Source of the DNA: Ferruginibacter sp.
Lineage (GTDB): Bacteria > Bacteroidota > Bacteroidia > Chitinophagales > Chitinophagaceae
Reading direction: 5' to 3'
Length of the DNA: 55,134 nt
Assembly: GCA_025350645.1 (NCBI GenBank)
Contig: JANXXM010000073.1
Span: forward strand, 1-55,134
This document shows, piece by piece, positions 9,062 to 16,645 of the stretch. Each line of letters opens with the position of its first letter. Within the stretch, counting starts at the first letter, position 1. A program made the position numbers and the translations under genes. Under the pieces are notes generated by a model. That model made no database searches. It was not told where the DNA came from and saw only the letters and a list, made by a program, of their open reading frames with translations.

Positions 9062-9772
9062 TTAAACTGCAAGGAGAACGGCAGCTACAATAGCGGCGGT
9101 TTCTGTACGCAGCCTGGTATTGCCCAAACTCACAGGCGTAAAATCATTTTGCACTGCAAGCACAATTTCTTCTTTTGTAAAATCGCCTTCGGGACCAATG
9201 AGCATTAGTTTTGTACTGTTGTTGTTTAATGGTATAGAAGACAACTGCAGCTTTTCATTTTCTTCGCAATGTGCTATAAATTTTTGCTGTGCCGTGTTTT
9301 TTATGTGGCTTATGTACTGGGTAAATTTTACAGGCTCATGTAATACAGGCAGCCAAACCTGCTGAGATTGCAGCATAGCACTTACCAAAATACCCTGCAT
9401 GCGCTCGTACCGAAAATGTTGTTTTTCTGTTCTTGCACAAAGCAAAGGTACAATTTGAGTAACGCCTATTTCTGTAGCTTTTTCCAGCAGCCACTCAAAC
9501 CTTGTATTGTTTTTTACAAGAGATACAGCAAGGCAAATATCTTTTGCAGGTTTTACTGCGGTAGAAGACTGAATAATATTTACACTACAATTTTTTTTGT
9601 GTGCTTCAGCAATTTTTGCAAAATAAAGATTTCCTTTTCCATCTGTAAGTTGTAATACCTCGCCCGCCTGCATGCGCAATACCTGTACAATGTGTTTGGA
9701 ATTATCTTCATTTAAAACTACAATTTTATTTAGTGAAGATATAGGTTGAGTGTAAAAAAATGGCAGGGGCAT
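9062..9772 (-). CDS. rsmE: 16S rRNA m3U1498 methyltransferase
   Basis: A 236-residue protein with the RsmE layout: an N-terminal PUA-like domain (about 1-70, HIVQVLRMQAGE) and a C-terminal SPOUT knot with the SAM-binding motifs LIGPEGDFTKEEI and VSLGNTRLRTETAA. It methylates N3 of U1498 (E. coli numbering) in 16S rRNA of the assembled small subunit. The middle shows the expected LVKNNTRFEWLLEKATEIGV block. Length is normal. It lies 59 bp beyond the histidine kinase start on the same strand and does not seem functionally tied to it. Confidence 0.95.
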   Translation of the reverse strand: MPLPFFYTQPISSLNKIVVLNEDNSKHIVQVLRMQAGEVLQLTDGKGNLYFAKIAEAHKKNCSVNIIQSSTAVKPAKDICLAVSLVKNNTRFEWLLEKATEIGVTQIVPLLCARTEKQHFRYERMQGILVSAMLQSQQVWLPVLHEPVKFTQYISHIKNTAQQKFIAHCEENEKLQLSSIPLNNNSTKLMLIGPEGDFTKEEIVLAVQNDFTPVSLGNTRLRTETAAIVAAVLLAV

Positions 9773-9958
9773 TTTTAACGGAGCATTTTTAAAATTGAGG
9801 AAGAATTGTAATGATATGATACAAAATAATATTATTTTTTTTGCTTTTTATTAATTGTTGAATAATGTAATAATAACTGCCTTATCCTCAATTTAAAATA
9901 AATTTTTTTTGATAAATAAGTTATAAGTCAATTACAATAAACATACGTTGCAATAAAA

Positions 9959-9982
9959 AGGAGCAGCCATAAAACCACTCCA
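9959..9982 (-). terminator. Probable terminator after dnaB
   Basis: On the minus strand GGAGTGG and CTGCTCC pair with two wobble pairs around an 8-base loop and are followed by TTTTT. It is about 30 bp after the dnaB stop codon. Confidence 0.55.
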
Positions 9983-10011
9983 ATTAATTTAAAAAATATA
10001 TTTAATAATTT

Positions 10012-11580
10012 TTAAAAAGGCGCTTCATCATCAAAGGCACCATCATTCATTTTACTGCCTTTTTGTATATACATTTTTGCTCCATCATCTCCGCCACCAC
10101 CTTGTACCGGCTTCCAGTTTCCTCCACCCATATTGGGGTTAAAATCTCCGCCACCACTGCCATTTTCTTCTTCTACAAATTTTTGTATGTGTAGCAGTGC
10201 TTTTAATTTTATGGTATCTAAACTACCGTTACGGTGTTTGGCTATTTTTACATAAGTCTCGCCTTTGGTGCTATCGCCATGTTCATTTTCTACGATATCA
10301 TAATAATCCGGCCGGTACAAAAACATCACCATATCCGCATCCTGTTCTATTGCGCCAGACTCTCTCAAATCACTTAACTGCGGTACTTTATTTCCTTCTT
10401 TTCTTTTCTCTACTTCCCTGCTCAACTGCGATAGTGCAATAATAGGTACCTGCAATTCTTTTGCAAGGCCTTTTAAATCTCTGGATATTTTGCTGATCTC
10501 CTGCTCCCGGTTACTGTTACGATCTGCACTGCCACTCATAAGCTGCAGGTAATCTATAATAATAATACCGATGTTGTGTTTATTTTTTAACCGCCTGCAT
10601 TTTGCCCTTAATTCAAAAATATTAAGTGCTGCGGAGTCATCAATATAAATAGGTGCTTTGGCCAGTTTGTCAATTCCTTTTTTATACAACTGTTTCATTT
10701 CATGCTCTTCCAGTTTGCCCCGGGCTATTTTTTCCAGGTGTATTTCACTTTCGGCACTTAGTATTCTTTGTACAAGCTGGCTGCTGCTCATCTCCAGGCT
10801 AAAAAAGCCTACAGCCGTGGGCCTGGTGGGGTGCAAAGCTGCTGTGCGTGCAAGGTTAAGGGCAAACGCTGTTTTACCTACTGATGGTCTTGCTGCCAGT
10901 ATAATAAGATCTGTAGGTTGCCAGCCGTAGGTTAATTTATCCAGAGAAGGAAAACCTGTAGGTACGCCCGTAAGTTCTTCCTGCCGGTTGCGCATATCTT
11001 CTATACGGTTAATGGTTTTTACCAATACCGTTTCTATATCATCAAAATTTTTGCGGAGGTGATTATTGGTTATTTCAAATAATTTTGTTTCTGCAAGGTC
11101 TAACATATCAAAAACATCGGTGCTGTCTTCGTACGCATCACCAATTATTTCGCCGCTTATTCTTATGAGCTCCCGCTGTATAAACTTTTGCATTACTATG
11201 CGGGAGTGTGCCTCTATATTGGCAGAAGATACTACCGAGTTGGTAAGTTTAGAAATGGCATACGCACCACCGGCCTGCTCCAGTTGCTCTCTTATTTTTA
11301 ATTCTTCTACTACCGTCAATAAATCTATAGGCAAACTTTTTACCTGCAAAGATTGCATGGCTTTAAAAATATGTTGATGTGCTTCTACATAAAAACATTC
11401 CGGTTTTAAAATTTCTGCTACGGTATCAAATGCAGTTTTTTCCAGCATAATAGCACCCAGTACGGCTTCTTCCAGTTCTTTTGCCTGCGGTGGTATTTTA
11501 CCAAAAATCATATTCCCACCCATATCCGCCAGGGGTTTTCTTCTTATTTTTTTGTCTTTATTAAAGTTGGTTAATTCCAT
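10012..11580 (-). CDS. dnaB: Replicative DNA helicase DnaB
   Basis: Started at the ATG at 11580 it has 522 residues; the frame extends to 11637 but homologues begin near MELTNFNKDKK. Domains: N-terminal primase-interacting helical domain (about 25-165, PPQAKELEEAVLGAIML) and RecA-like ATPase (about 205-470) with Walker A PSVGKT (232-237), the IIIIDYLQLMSG Walker B strand and the SQLSREVEKR block. No intein is present. The C-terminus is unusual: a Gly/Asn-rich stretch of about 30 residues, then a tip ending FDDEAPF, resembling the acidic tip of SSB. The helicase unwinds DNA ahead of the replisome. The gene points away from the phased DnaA-like sites at 11.7-11.9 kb. Confidence 0.97.
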   Translation of the reverse strand: MELTNFNKDKKIRRKPLADMGGNMIFGKIPPQAKELEEAVLGAIMLEKTAFDTVAEILKPECFYVEAHQHIFKAMQSLQVKSLPIDLLTVVEELKIREQLEQAGGAYAISKLTNSVVSSANIEAHSRIVMQKFIQRELIRISGEIIGDAYEDSTDVFDMLDLAETKLFEITNNHLRKNFDDIETVLVKTINRIEDMRNRQEELTGVPTGFPSLDKLTYGWQPTDLIILAARPSVGKTAFALNLARTAALHPTRPTAVGFFSLEMSSSQLVQRILSAESEIHLEKIARGKLEEHEMKQLYKKGIDKLAKAPIYIDDSAALNIFELRAKCRRLKNKHNIGIIIIDYLQLMSGSADRNSNREQEISKISRDLKGLAKELQVPIIALSQLSREVEKRKEGNKVPQLSDLRESGAIEQDADMVMFLYRPDYYDIVENEHGDSTKGETYVKIAKHRNGSLDTIKLKALLHIQKFVEEENGSGGGDFNPNMGGGNWKPVQGGGGDDGAKMYIQKGSKMNDGAFDDEAPF

Positions 11581-11699
11581 GTAATTTCTTCCGGTTCTTT
11601 TATTATAGGTGTATTTGTATTGGTTAGGTTTTACCAAAAAAGTGTCACTTTTTTTCGGGTGGCTAAGATAACAGCAATCAGGTAATATTAAATTAACAT

Positions 11700-11940
11700 T
11701 AGGCTGTTATCAACTTTATTTTGATAATTATACACCGCTAGTTCACAGGCAAATGTAGTTTATGCACGGCTTATTCACAGTATAATTAACATAGCAGTTT
11801 CAATACTTGGTTTGATTTTATGGTTTTTATCAACAAAAATAAAATCTTGCACAGGCATTTTGTACACTTTTTAAAAAACTTTTTACCGAAAAAAGATTAG
11901 GAAATTTTAAAAAAATATTCTTTACATTTTTTATTGGTTC
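11700..11940. other. Candidate replication origin: phased DnaA-box-like sites beside an AT-rich tract
   Basis: Within the gene-free stretch between dnaB and pheT (11581-12102) lie eight sites close to the DnaA box TTATNCACA, all on the + strand: TTATCAACT 11707, TTATACACC 11728, TAGTTCACA 11739, TTATGCACG 11760, TTATTCACA 11771 (9 of 9), TTATCAACA 11827, TCTTGCACA 11845 and TTGTACACT 11860. The first five are spaced 21, 11, 21 and 11 bp, in step with the DNA helix. A strongly AT-rich tract (about 11866-11935) follows, which could be an unwinding element. Single near-matches are common in AT-rich DNA; the phasing and common orientation are the evidence. Gene direction on the right side mostly does not fit an origin here, so the call stays tentative. 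Confidence 0.5.
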
Positions 11941-12042
11941 ACCCAGCCAAAGAAGCCCGATAAAACGAGATTTTTTAAACTCCTTTTGTATTTATTTTAG
12001 GTATAATGTGCGTATTATTTTATTAAGAAAGCGAGACTGGTA

Positions 12043-12059
12043 GCGTAAAATCTTTACGC
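12043..12059. promoter_or_regulatory. 7-bp perfect inverted repeat upstream of pheT
   Basis: GCGTAAA and TTTACGC flank a 3-bp centre, 14 bp before the -7 element of pheT, near the -33 position. It could be an operator or a very tight hairpin. It would overlap RNA polymerase contacts. Confidence 0.5.
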
Positions 12060-12072
12060 AAAACGAAAAGCT

Positions 12073-12080
12073 TATATTTG
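12073..12080 (+). promoter_or_regulatory. -7 promoter element of pheT
   Basis: TATATTTG is an exact TAnnTTTG match, 22 bp before the pheT ATG, giving a leader of roughly 15 bases. Confidence 0.6.
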
Positions 12081-12102
12081 CAATCAAATTTTTTATACTC
12101 TA

Positions 12103-14532
12103 ATGATCATTTCTTATAACTGGCTAAGCGAATATTTACCCGTACCCACAGATCCCGAAAGGTTGAGTAAGATCCTCACCGCTATTGGGCTGGAAGTGGA
12201 GAGCCTGCACCGGTATGAATCTGTAAAAGGCGGGCTGCAGGGCATTGTAACCGGCGAGGTACTTACCTGCGAAAAACACCCCGATGCAGATAAATTAAAA
12301 GTAACCACCGTAAACATAGGCGAAGCTGCTCCATTACAAATTGTATGCGGTGCTGCAAATGTAGCTGTAGGCCAAAAGATAGTGGTAGCAGTAGTGGGCA
12401 GCACATTATACCCCACAACGGGCGAGCCTTTGCATATTAAGAAAGCTAAAATAAGAGGTGTGGAAAGTTTTGGTATGCTATGTGCCGAAGATGAACTTGG
12501 CCTGGGTACAAGCCATGCAGGAATAATGGTACTTGCAAATGAGGTAGTGCCCGGCACAAAAGCAGCCGATCTTTTAGAAACCTATACCGACTATATTTTT
12601 GAAATAGGGCTTACGCCAAACCGTATGGATGCAATGAGCCACCTGGGTGTAGCAAGGGATGTGAGCGCATACCTATGGCACCATGATAAAAAAGAAGTGC
12701 GGGCAATATCTCCTTTTAAAAATAATTTTAAAGCAGATAATAATGACTTACCTATTAGTGTAACTATAGAAAATACTGCCGCTTGCAAAAGATACAGCGG
12801 CATAAGCATAAGCAATATTACCCTAGCCGAAAGCCCTGCATGGCTGCAAAATAAATTGAAAAGTATTGGCGTAAAAACCATTAATAATATTGTAGATATT
12901 ACCAATTTTATTTTGCACGAAACGGGGCAACCGCTGCATGCTTTTGATGTTGCAAAAATAAGTGGCAACAGCATTATTGTAAAAAATGCTACAGCAGGAG
13001 AAACATTTAAAACGCTGGACGATAAAGAAAGAAAATTATTTGCCGCCGATCTTATGATTGCAAATGCACAGGAAAATATGTGTATAGCAGGCGTGTATGG
13101 TGGTATAAAAAGCGGAGTATCTGCCACTACAAAAAATATATTTTTAGAAAGTGCATTCTTTAATTCGGATGGTATTCGGCGTACCTCATTAAAGCACAAC
13201 CTGCGCACCGATGCTGCCACCCGTTTTGAAAAAGGTGTGGATATAAGCAATACCGTAAACGTGCTTAAAAGAGCGGCATTGCTCATTAAAGAAATTGCTG
13301 GCGGGGAAATAAGCAGCGATATTATTGATGTATATCCACAGCCTGCAGAAAAAATAACGGTTGGTTTAAAATATCATTATCTAAAAAAACTAAGCGGCAA
13401 AAATTATCATGCTGATACGATAAAAAATATTCTTACCAGCCTTGGTTTTGAAATACAAAAGGAAAGTATAGATGAAATTTTTGTGAATGTGCCCTTTAGC
13501 AAAACAGACATTACCATACCGGCAGATATTGTAGAAGAAATAATGAGGATAGATGGGCTGGATAATATTGATATACCACTTGCCATAAATATTTCGCCTT
13601 CGGCAGATAGTGATATTGGCAAAAGCCTGTTCAAAGAAAAAATAGCCAATCACCTTACGGGCAATGGTTTCAGCGAAATTTTTACCAACAGTATTACCAA
13701 CAGCAAATATTATGATGGGGCTGTTTTGCAACATACGGTAAAGATGATAAACAGCCTAAGTGGAGATTTGGATGTGATGCGTCCTTCATTACTGCAAACA
13801 GGGCTGGAAGTTGTTGCATATAATATCAACAGAAAAAATGCTGATCTTAAACTGTATGAATTTGGTAAATCGTATAGCAGTAGCGGCGCAGGATTGTATG
13901 AAGAAAAAATGCACCTGACTATATTTACTACGGGCGTGGTGGCAGATGGTGGGTGGCAGCAAAAAGATGAAAAAGCGGGTTTTTATTTTATAAAAGGCTT
14001 GTATGAAAAAATAGCATTAGCTGCGGGAGTAAAAAATATTACTGTGGAAATTGTGGCGGGCGATAATGAACTGGAGTATGGAATTACCTTGGGTTTTAAT
14101 GAAAATATTATTGGGAAAGCTGGACTGGTTTCACAAAAAATATTGACAACTTTTGGTATAAAGGAACCAGTATTTATGGCTGATATATCATGGGATGAAT
14201 TAATAGTATTGCAGCAAAAAAATACGATTGTGTATAAGGAAATACTGAAGTTTCCTGCAGTGCAGCGGGATCTTGCAGTGATAGTGGACAAAGCAATAAC
14301 GTATGCACAAATAGAAAAAACAATACTGGATAATAAATTGCCTGCTTTAAAAACAATAAGACTGTTTGATATTTTTGAGAGTGAAAAACTGGGACAGGAT
14401 AAAAGATCTATGGCGGTGAGTTTTAATTTTGCAGATGATACCAAAACGCTTACCGATGCCGATACGGATGGCATGATGAACAAATTAATAACATCGCTGG
14501 AAACTAAAATACAGGCAACCATAAGAAAATAG
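12103..14532 (+). CDS. pheT: Phenylalanyl-tRNA synthetase beta subunit
   Basis: The 809-residue protein is the beta chain of the (alpha-beta)2 enzyme that charges tRNA-Phe. Domains in order: B1 with an EMAP/tRNA-binding fold (about 38-155, GEVLTCEKHPDADKLKVTTV), B3/B4 editing domain (about 215-390), B5 (about 405-475), the catalytic-like core (about 485-700) and the C-terminal ferredoxin-like anticodon-binding domain (about 715-808, KFPAVQRDLAVIVDK). Length is standard. pheS is not in the window. The next small gene begins 1 base after the stop, and zapA follows, an arrangement seen in other Bacteroidota. Confidence 0.97.
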   Translation: MIISYNWLSEYLPVPTDPERLSKILTAIGLEVESLHRYESVKGGLQGIVTGEVLTCEKHPDADKLKVTTVNIGEAAPLQIVCGAANVAVGQKIVVAVVGSTLYPTTGEPLHIKKAKIRGVESFGMLCAEDELGLGTSHAGIMVLANEVVPGTKAADLLETYTDYIFEIGLTPNRMDAMSHLGVARDVSAYLWHHDKKEVRAISPFKNNFKADNNDLPISVTIENTAACKRYSGISISNITLAESPAWLQNKLKSIGVKTINNIVDITNFILHETGQPLHAFDVAKISGNSIIVKNATAGETFKTLDDKERKLFAADLMIANAQENMCIAGVYGGIKSGVSATTKNIFLESAFFNSDGIRRTSLKHNLRTDAATRFEKGVDISNTVNVLKRAALLIKEIAGGEISSDIIDVYPQPAEKITVGLKYHYLKKLSGKNYHADTIKNILTSLGFEIQKESIDEIFVNVPFSKTDITIPADIVEEIMRIDGLDNIDIPLAINISPSADSDIGKSLFKEKIANHLTGNGFSEIFTNSITNSKYYDGAVLQHTVKMINSLSGDLDVMRPSLLQTGLEVVAYNINRKNADLKLYEFGKSYSSSGAGLYEEKMHLTIFTTGVVADGGWQQKDEKAGFYFIKGLYEKIALAAGVKNITVEIVAGDNELEYGITLGFNENIIGKAGLVSQKILTTFGIKEPVFMADISWDELIVLQQKNTIVYKEILKFPAVQRDLAVIVDKAITYAQIEKTILDNKLPALKTIRLFDIFESEKLGQDKRSMAVSFNFADDTKTLTDADTDGMMNKLITSLETKIQATIRK

Positions 14533-14533
14533 T

Positions 14534-14827
14534 ATGGAGGAAATAAACCTGCATATAAAACAACTAAACACAAAGCTGCAGCTATTGCTGAAACAGCACA
14601 GCAGCGTGCTTACTGCACACGAACAGCAAAAAAAAGCAACAGTTCTTTTACAGCAAAAAAATGAGGAACAGCAAGCTGTAATAACTTTATTGCAACAGCA
14701 ACAACTTATTTTAAAAGCATCTATAGATACGATGGATGAAAAGGAAAAAAAAGAGCTGGAGCAAAAAATAAATAATTACGTCCGCAGCATTGATACCTGT
14801 ATTTCTATCTTAAGCCACAATCGTTAA
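14534..14827 (+). CDS. Small coiled-coil protein between pheT and zapA
   Basis: A 97-residue protein, almost wholly helical and rich in Gln, Lys, Leu and Glu, with heptad-like spacing of Leu/Ile through most of its length (LNTKLQLLLKQ, TLLQQQQLILKASI). It has no signal peptide, membrane segment or enzyme motif. It starts 1 base after pheT and ends 2 bases before zapA, so it is translated with both. Size, coiled-coil nature and position beside zapA recall ZapB, which joins ZapA to the division apparatus, but sequence similarity to ZapB is not evident to me. Its function is unknown. Confidence 0.8.
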   Translation: MEEINLHIKQLNTKLQLLLKQHSSVLTAHEQQKKATVLLQQKNEEQQAVITLLQQQQLILKASIDTMDEKEKKELEQKINNYVRSIDTCISILSHNR

Positions 14828-14829
14828 AT

Positions 14830-15138
14830 ATGAGTGAACTTATTCCTGTAAATATTGTAATTGGCGACCGTACTTATCGTATAAAAACAAAGCCCACCGA
14901 TGAAGAAGTAATACGCAAAACAGTAAAGCTAATAAACGATAAAATAATTGAATTTAAAACACAGTTTGCCGGCAAGGATATGCAGGATTATATTGCCATG
15001 GTAATAATATGGTATGCTACACAAAATGCCGGTGGCGAGGGCAATACACTGCAAAATAAAGAAATAGCAGCAGCGCTATTGAAGATGGAAAGCATGGTGG
15101 ATAAGGCTACCTCCCATCCTTTCCTTCCAGCAAACTAA
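14830..15138 (+). CDS. zapA: Cell division protein ZapA
   Basis: A 102-residue protein with the ZapA pattern: an N-terminal strand region (LIPVNIVIGDRTYRIKTKPTDEEVIRKTVKLINDKI) and a C-terminal coiled coil. ZapA binds FtsZ in the cytoplasm and bundles its filaments at the division ring. Its last 32 bases overlap the 3' end of the convergent gltD gene (15107-15138), so the two genes share coding DNA in opposite directions and no terminator fits between them. Confidence 0.9.
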   Translation: MSELIPVNIVIGDRTYRIKTKPTDEEVIRKTVKLINDKIIEFKTQFAGKDMQDYIAMVIIWYATQNAGGEGNTLQNKEIAAALLKMESMVDKATSHPFLPAN

Positions 15139-16576
15139 AGCCCATTAAATATTCATCTACTTTTCTTGCGCATTCTCTGCCTTCGCTTATGGCCCATACT
15201 ACGAGCGATTGCCCACGGCGCATATCACCGGCAGTAAATATTTTAGCGATATTTGTATGGTAGTCTTTTTCGGTAGCTTTTACATTTCCTCTTTCGTCTA
15301 AGGTTATTTTTAAGTGCTGCAGTAAGCCTTCTTTTTGCGGGTGCATAAAACCCATAGCCAGCAAAGCCAGCTCACAAGGAATTTCTCTTTCGGAATTTTC
15401 TCTTTCTACAAAACTTGCAGGCCTGCCTTCAGCAGAAATTTTCCATTCGAGGTCTACAATTTTTAATGCTTTTAAATTTCCGTTTGCATCGCCAATAAAT
15501 TCTTTTGTGGCAGTTGCCCATTGTCTGTCTGCACCTTCTTCGTGTGATGAAGTTGTTTTTAAAATCATAGGGTACGATGGCCAGGGCATAAGCTCTGTGC
15601 GGCTCTTTGGTGGCATGGGCATTAGTTCAAATTGTGTAACAGATTTTGCCTGTTGCCTGTTGCTAGTTCCCACACAATCGCTGCCGGTATCGCCACCGCC
15701 AATAACAACAACGTTTTTGTTAGCAGCCACTCCTAAATCCTCACCGCCATTAGGCTGAAGAACTTTGCCCGCCACTCTTTTATTTTGTTGTTTTAAAAAA
15801 TCCATTGCAAAGCGCACCCCTTTTAAATTGCTACCGGGTATTTGCAAACTCCGCGGAACAGTAGAACCGCCTGCTAAAATAATTACATTGTATTCTCTCA
15901 GCAATGCTGTGATGGTAATATCTACGCCCACATTAGCATTGCATCTAAAAATAATACCGGATTCTTCCATCAATTTTATCCTTCTGTCTATCACCCATTT
16001 TTCTAATTTAAAATCGGGAATGCCATACCTCAGCAATCCACCTGCGGCATCATCTCTTTCAAAAACGGTTACCAAATGTCCCGCTTCGTTTAGTTGTGCA
16101 GCAGCAGCAAGCCCGGCGGGGCCACTACCAATTACTGCAATTTTTTTTCCTGTTCGTACCAATATTTTTGCCGGCTGTACATAATTATTTTCAAAAGCAA
16201 TTTCAATAATATGCTTTTCTATTTCTTCTATTGTTATTGCAGGCTGGTTTATACCCAGTACACATGCGGCTTCGCAGGGTGCAGGGCAAATGCGGCCTGT
16301 AAATTCTGGAAAATTATTGGTAGAAGAAAGTATGTCATAAGCTTCCTTCCATTTTTTATTGTAGACGGCATCGTTAAACTCCGGGATGATGTTTCCTAAA
16401 GGGCAACCGCTATGGCAAAATGGTACACCACAATTCATGCAACGACCTGCCTGTTGATTTAATTTTTCATCAGCATACCGTTCTACAAATTCATTGTAAT
16501 CTTTAAGGCGTTCTTCTACTTTTCTTTTAGGTGGAAGTTCTCGTGTGAATTCTAAAAAACCGGTTGTCTTTCCCAT
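15107..16576 (-). CDS. gltD: Glutamate synthase small (beta) subunit
   Basis: A 489-residue flavoprotein that passes electrons from NAD(P)H to the large subunit for glutamate synthesis from glutamine and 2-oxoglutarate. The N-terminal domain has cysteine groups Cys46/49/54/58 and Cys97/101/105 for iron-sulfur clusters. The FAD site VIGSGPAGLAAA is near 147-158 and the NAD(P)H site VVIGGGDTGSD near 282-292. A C-terminal FAD contact is in AGDMRRGQSLVVWAI. It lies 69 bp after gltB and must be co-transcribed with it. Its 3' end overlaps the convergent zapA gene. Confidence 0.97.
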   Translation of the reverse strand: MGKTTGFLEFTRELPPKRKVEERLKDYNEFVERYADEKLNQQAGRCMNCGVPFCHSGCPLGNIIPEFNDAVYNKKWKEAYDILSSTNNFPEFTGRICPAPCEAACVLGINQPAITIEEIEKHIIEIAFENNYVQPAKILVRTGKKIAVIGSGPAGLAAAAQLNEAGHLVTVFERDDAAGGLLRYGIPDFKLEKWVIDRRIKLMEESGIIFRCNANVGVDITITALLREYNVIILAGGSTVPRSLQIPGSNLKGVRFAMDFLKQQNKRVAGKVLQPNGGEDLGVAANKNVVVIGGGDTGSDCVGTSNRQQAKSVTQFELMPMPPKSRTELMPWPSYPMILKTTSSHEEGADRQWATATKEFIGDANGNLKALKIVDLEWKISAEGRPASFVERENSEREIPCELALLAMGFMHPQKEGLLQHLKITLDERGNVKATEKDYHTNIAKIFTAGDMRRGQSLVVWAISEGRECARKVDEYLMGFSLLEGKDGR

Positions 16577-16591
16577 TTTGCTTTATTGTTT

Positions 16592-16628
16592 TACCACATA
16601 ATATCATAGTTACATAGTTGCACATAAA
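16592..16628. repeat. Dispersed repeat of the CATAGTT/ACACATA type (family 2) between gltB and gltD
   Basis: The gap between gltB and gltD holds ACCACATA, ATCATAGTTACATAGTT and GCACATAAA in close succession, the same word set as in the ilvN-ilvC gap (24548-24628) and, more diverged, the ilvE-ilvD gap. I recognise this as a common dispersed intergenic sequence type in Bacteroidota; membership by eye only. Confidence 0.5.
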
Positions 16629-16645
16629 TTTTTACTATTCTACAT

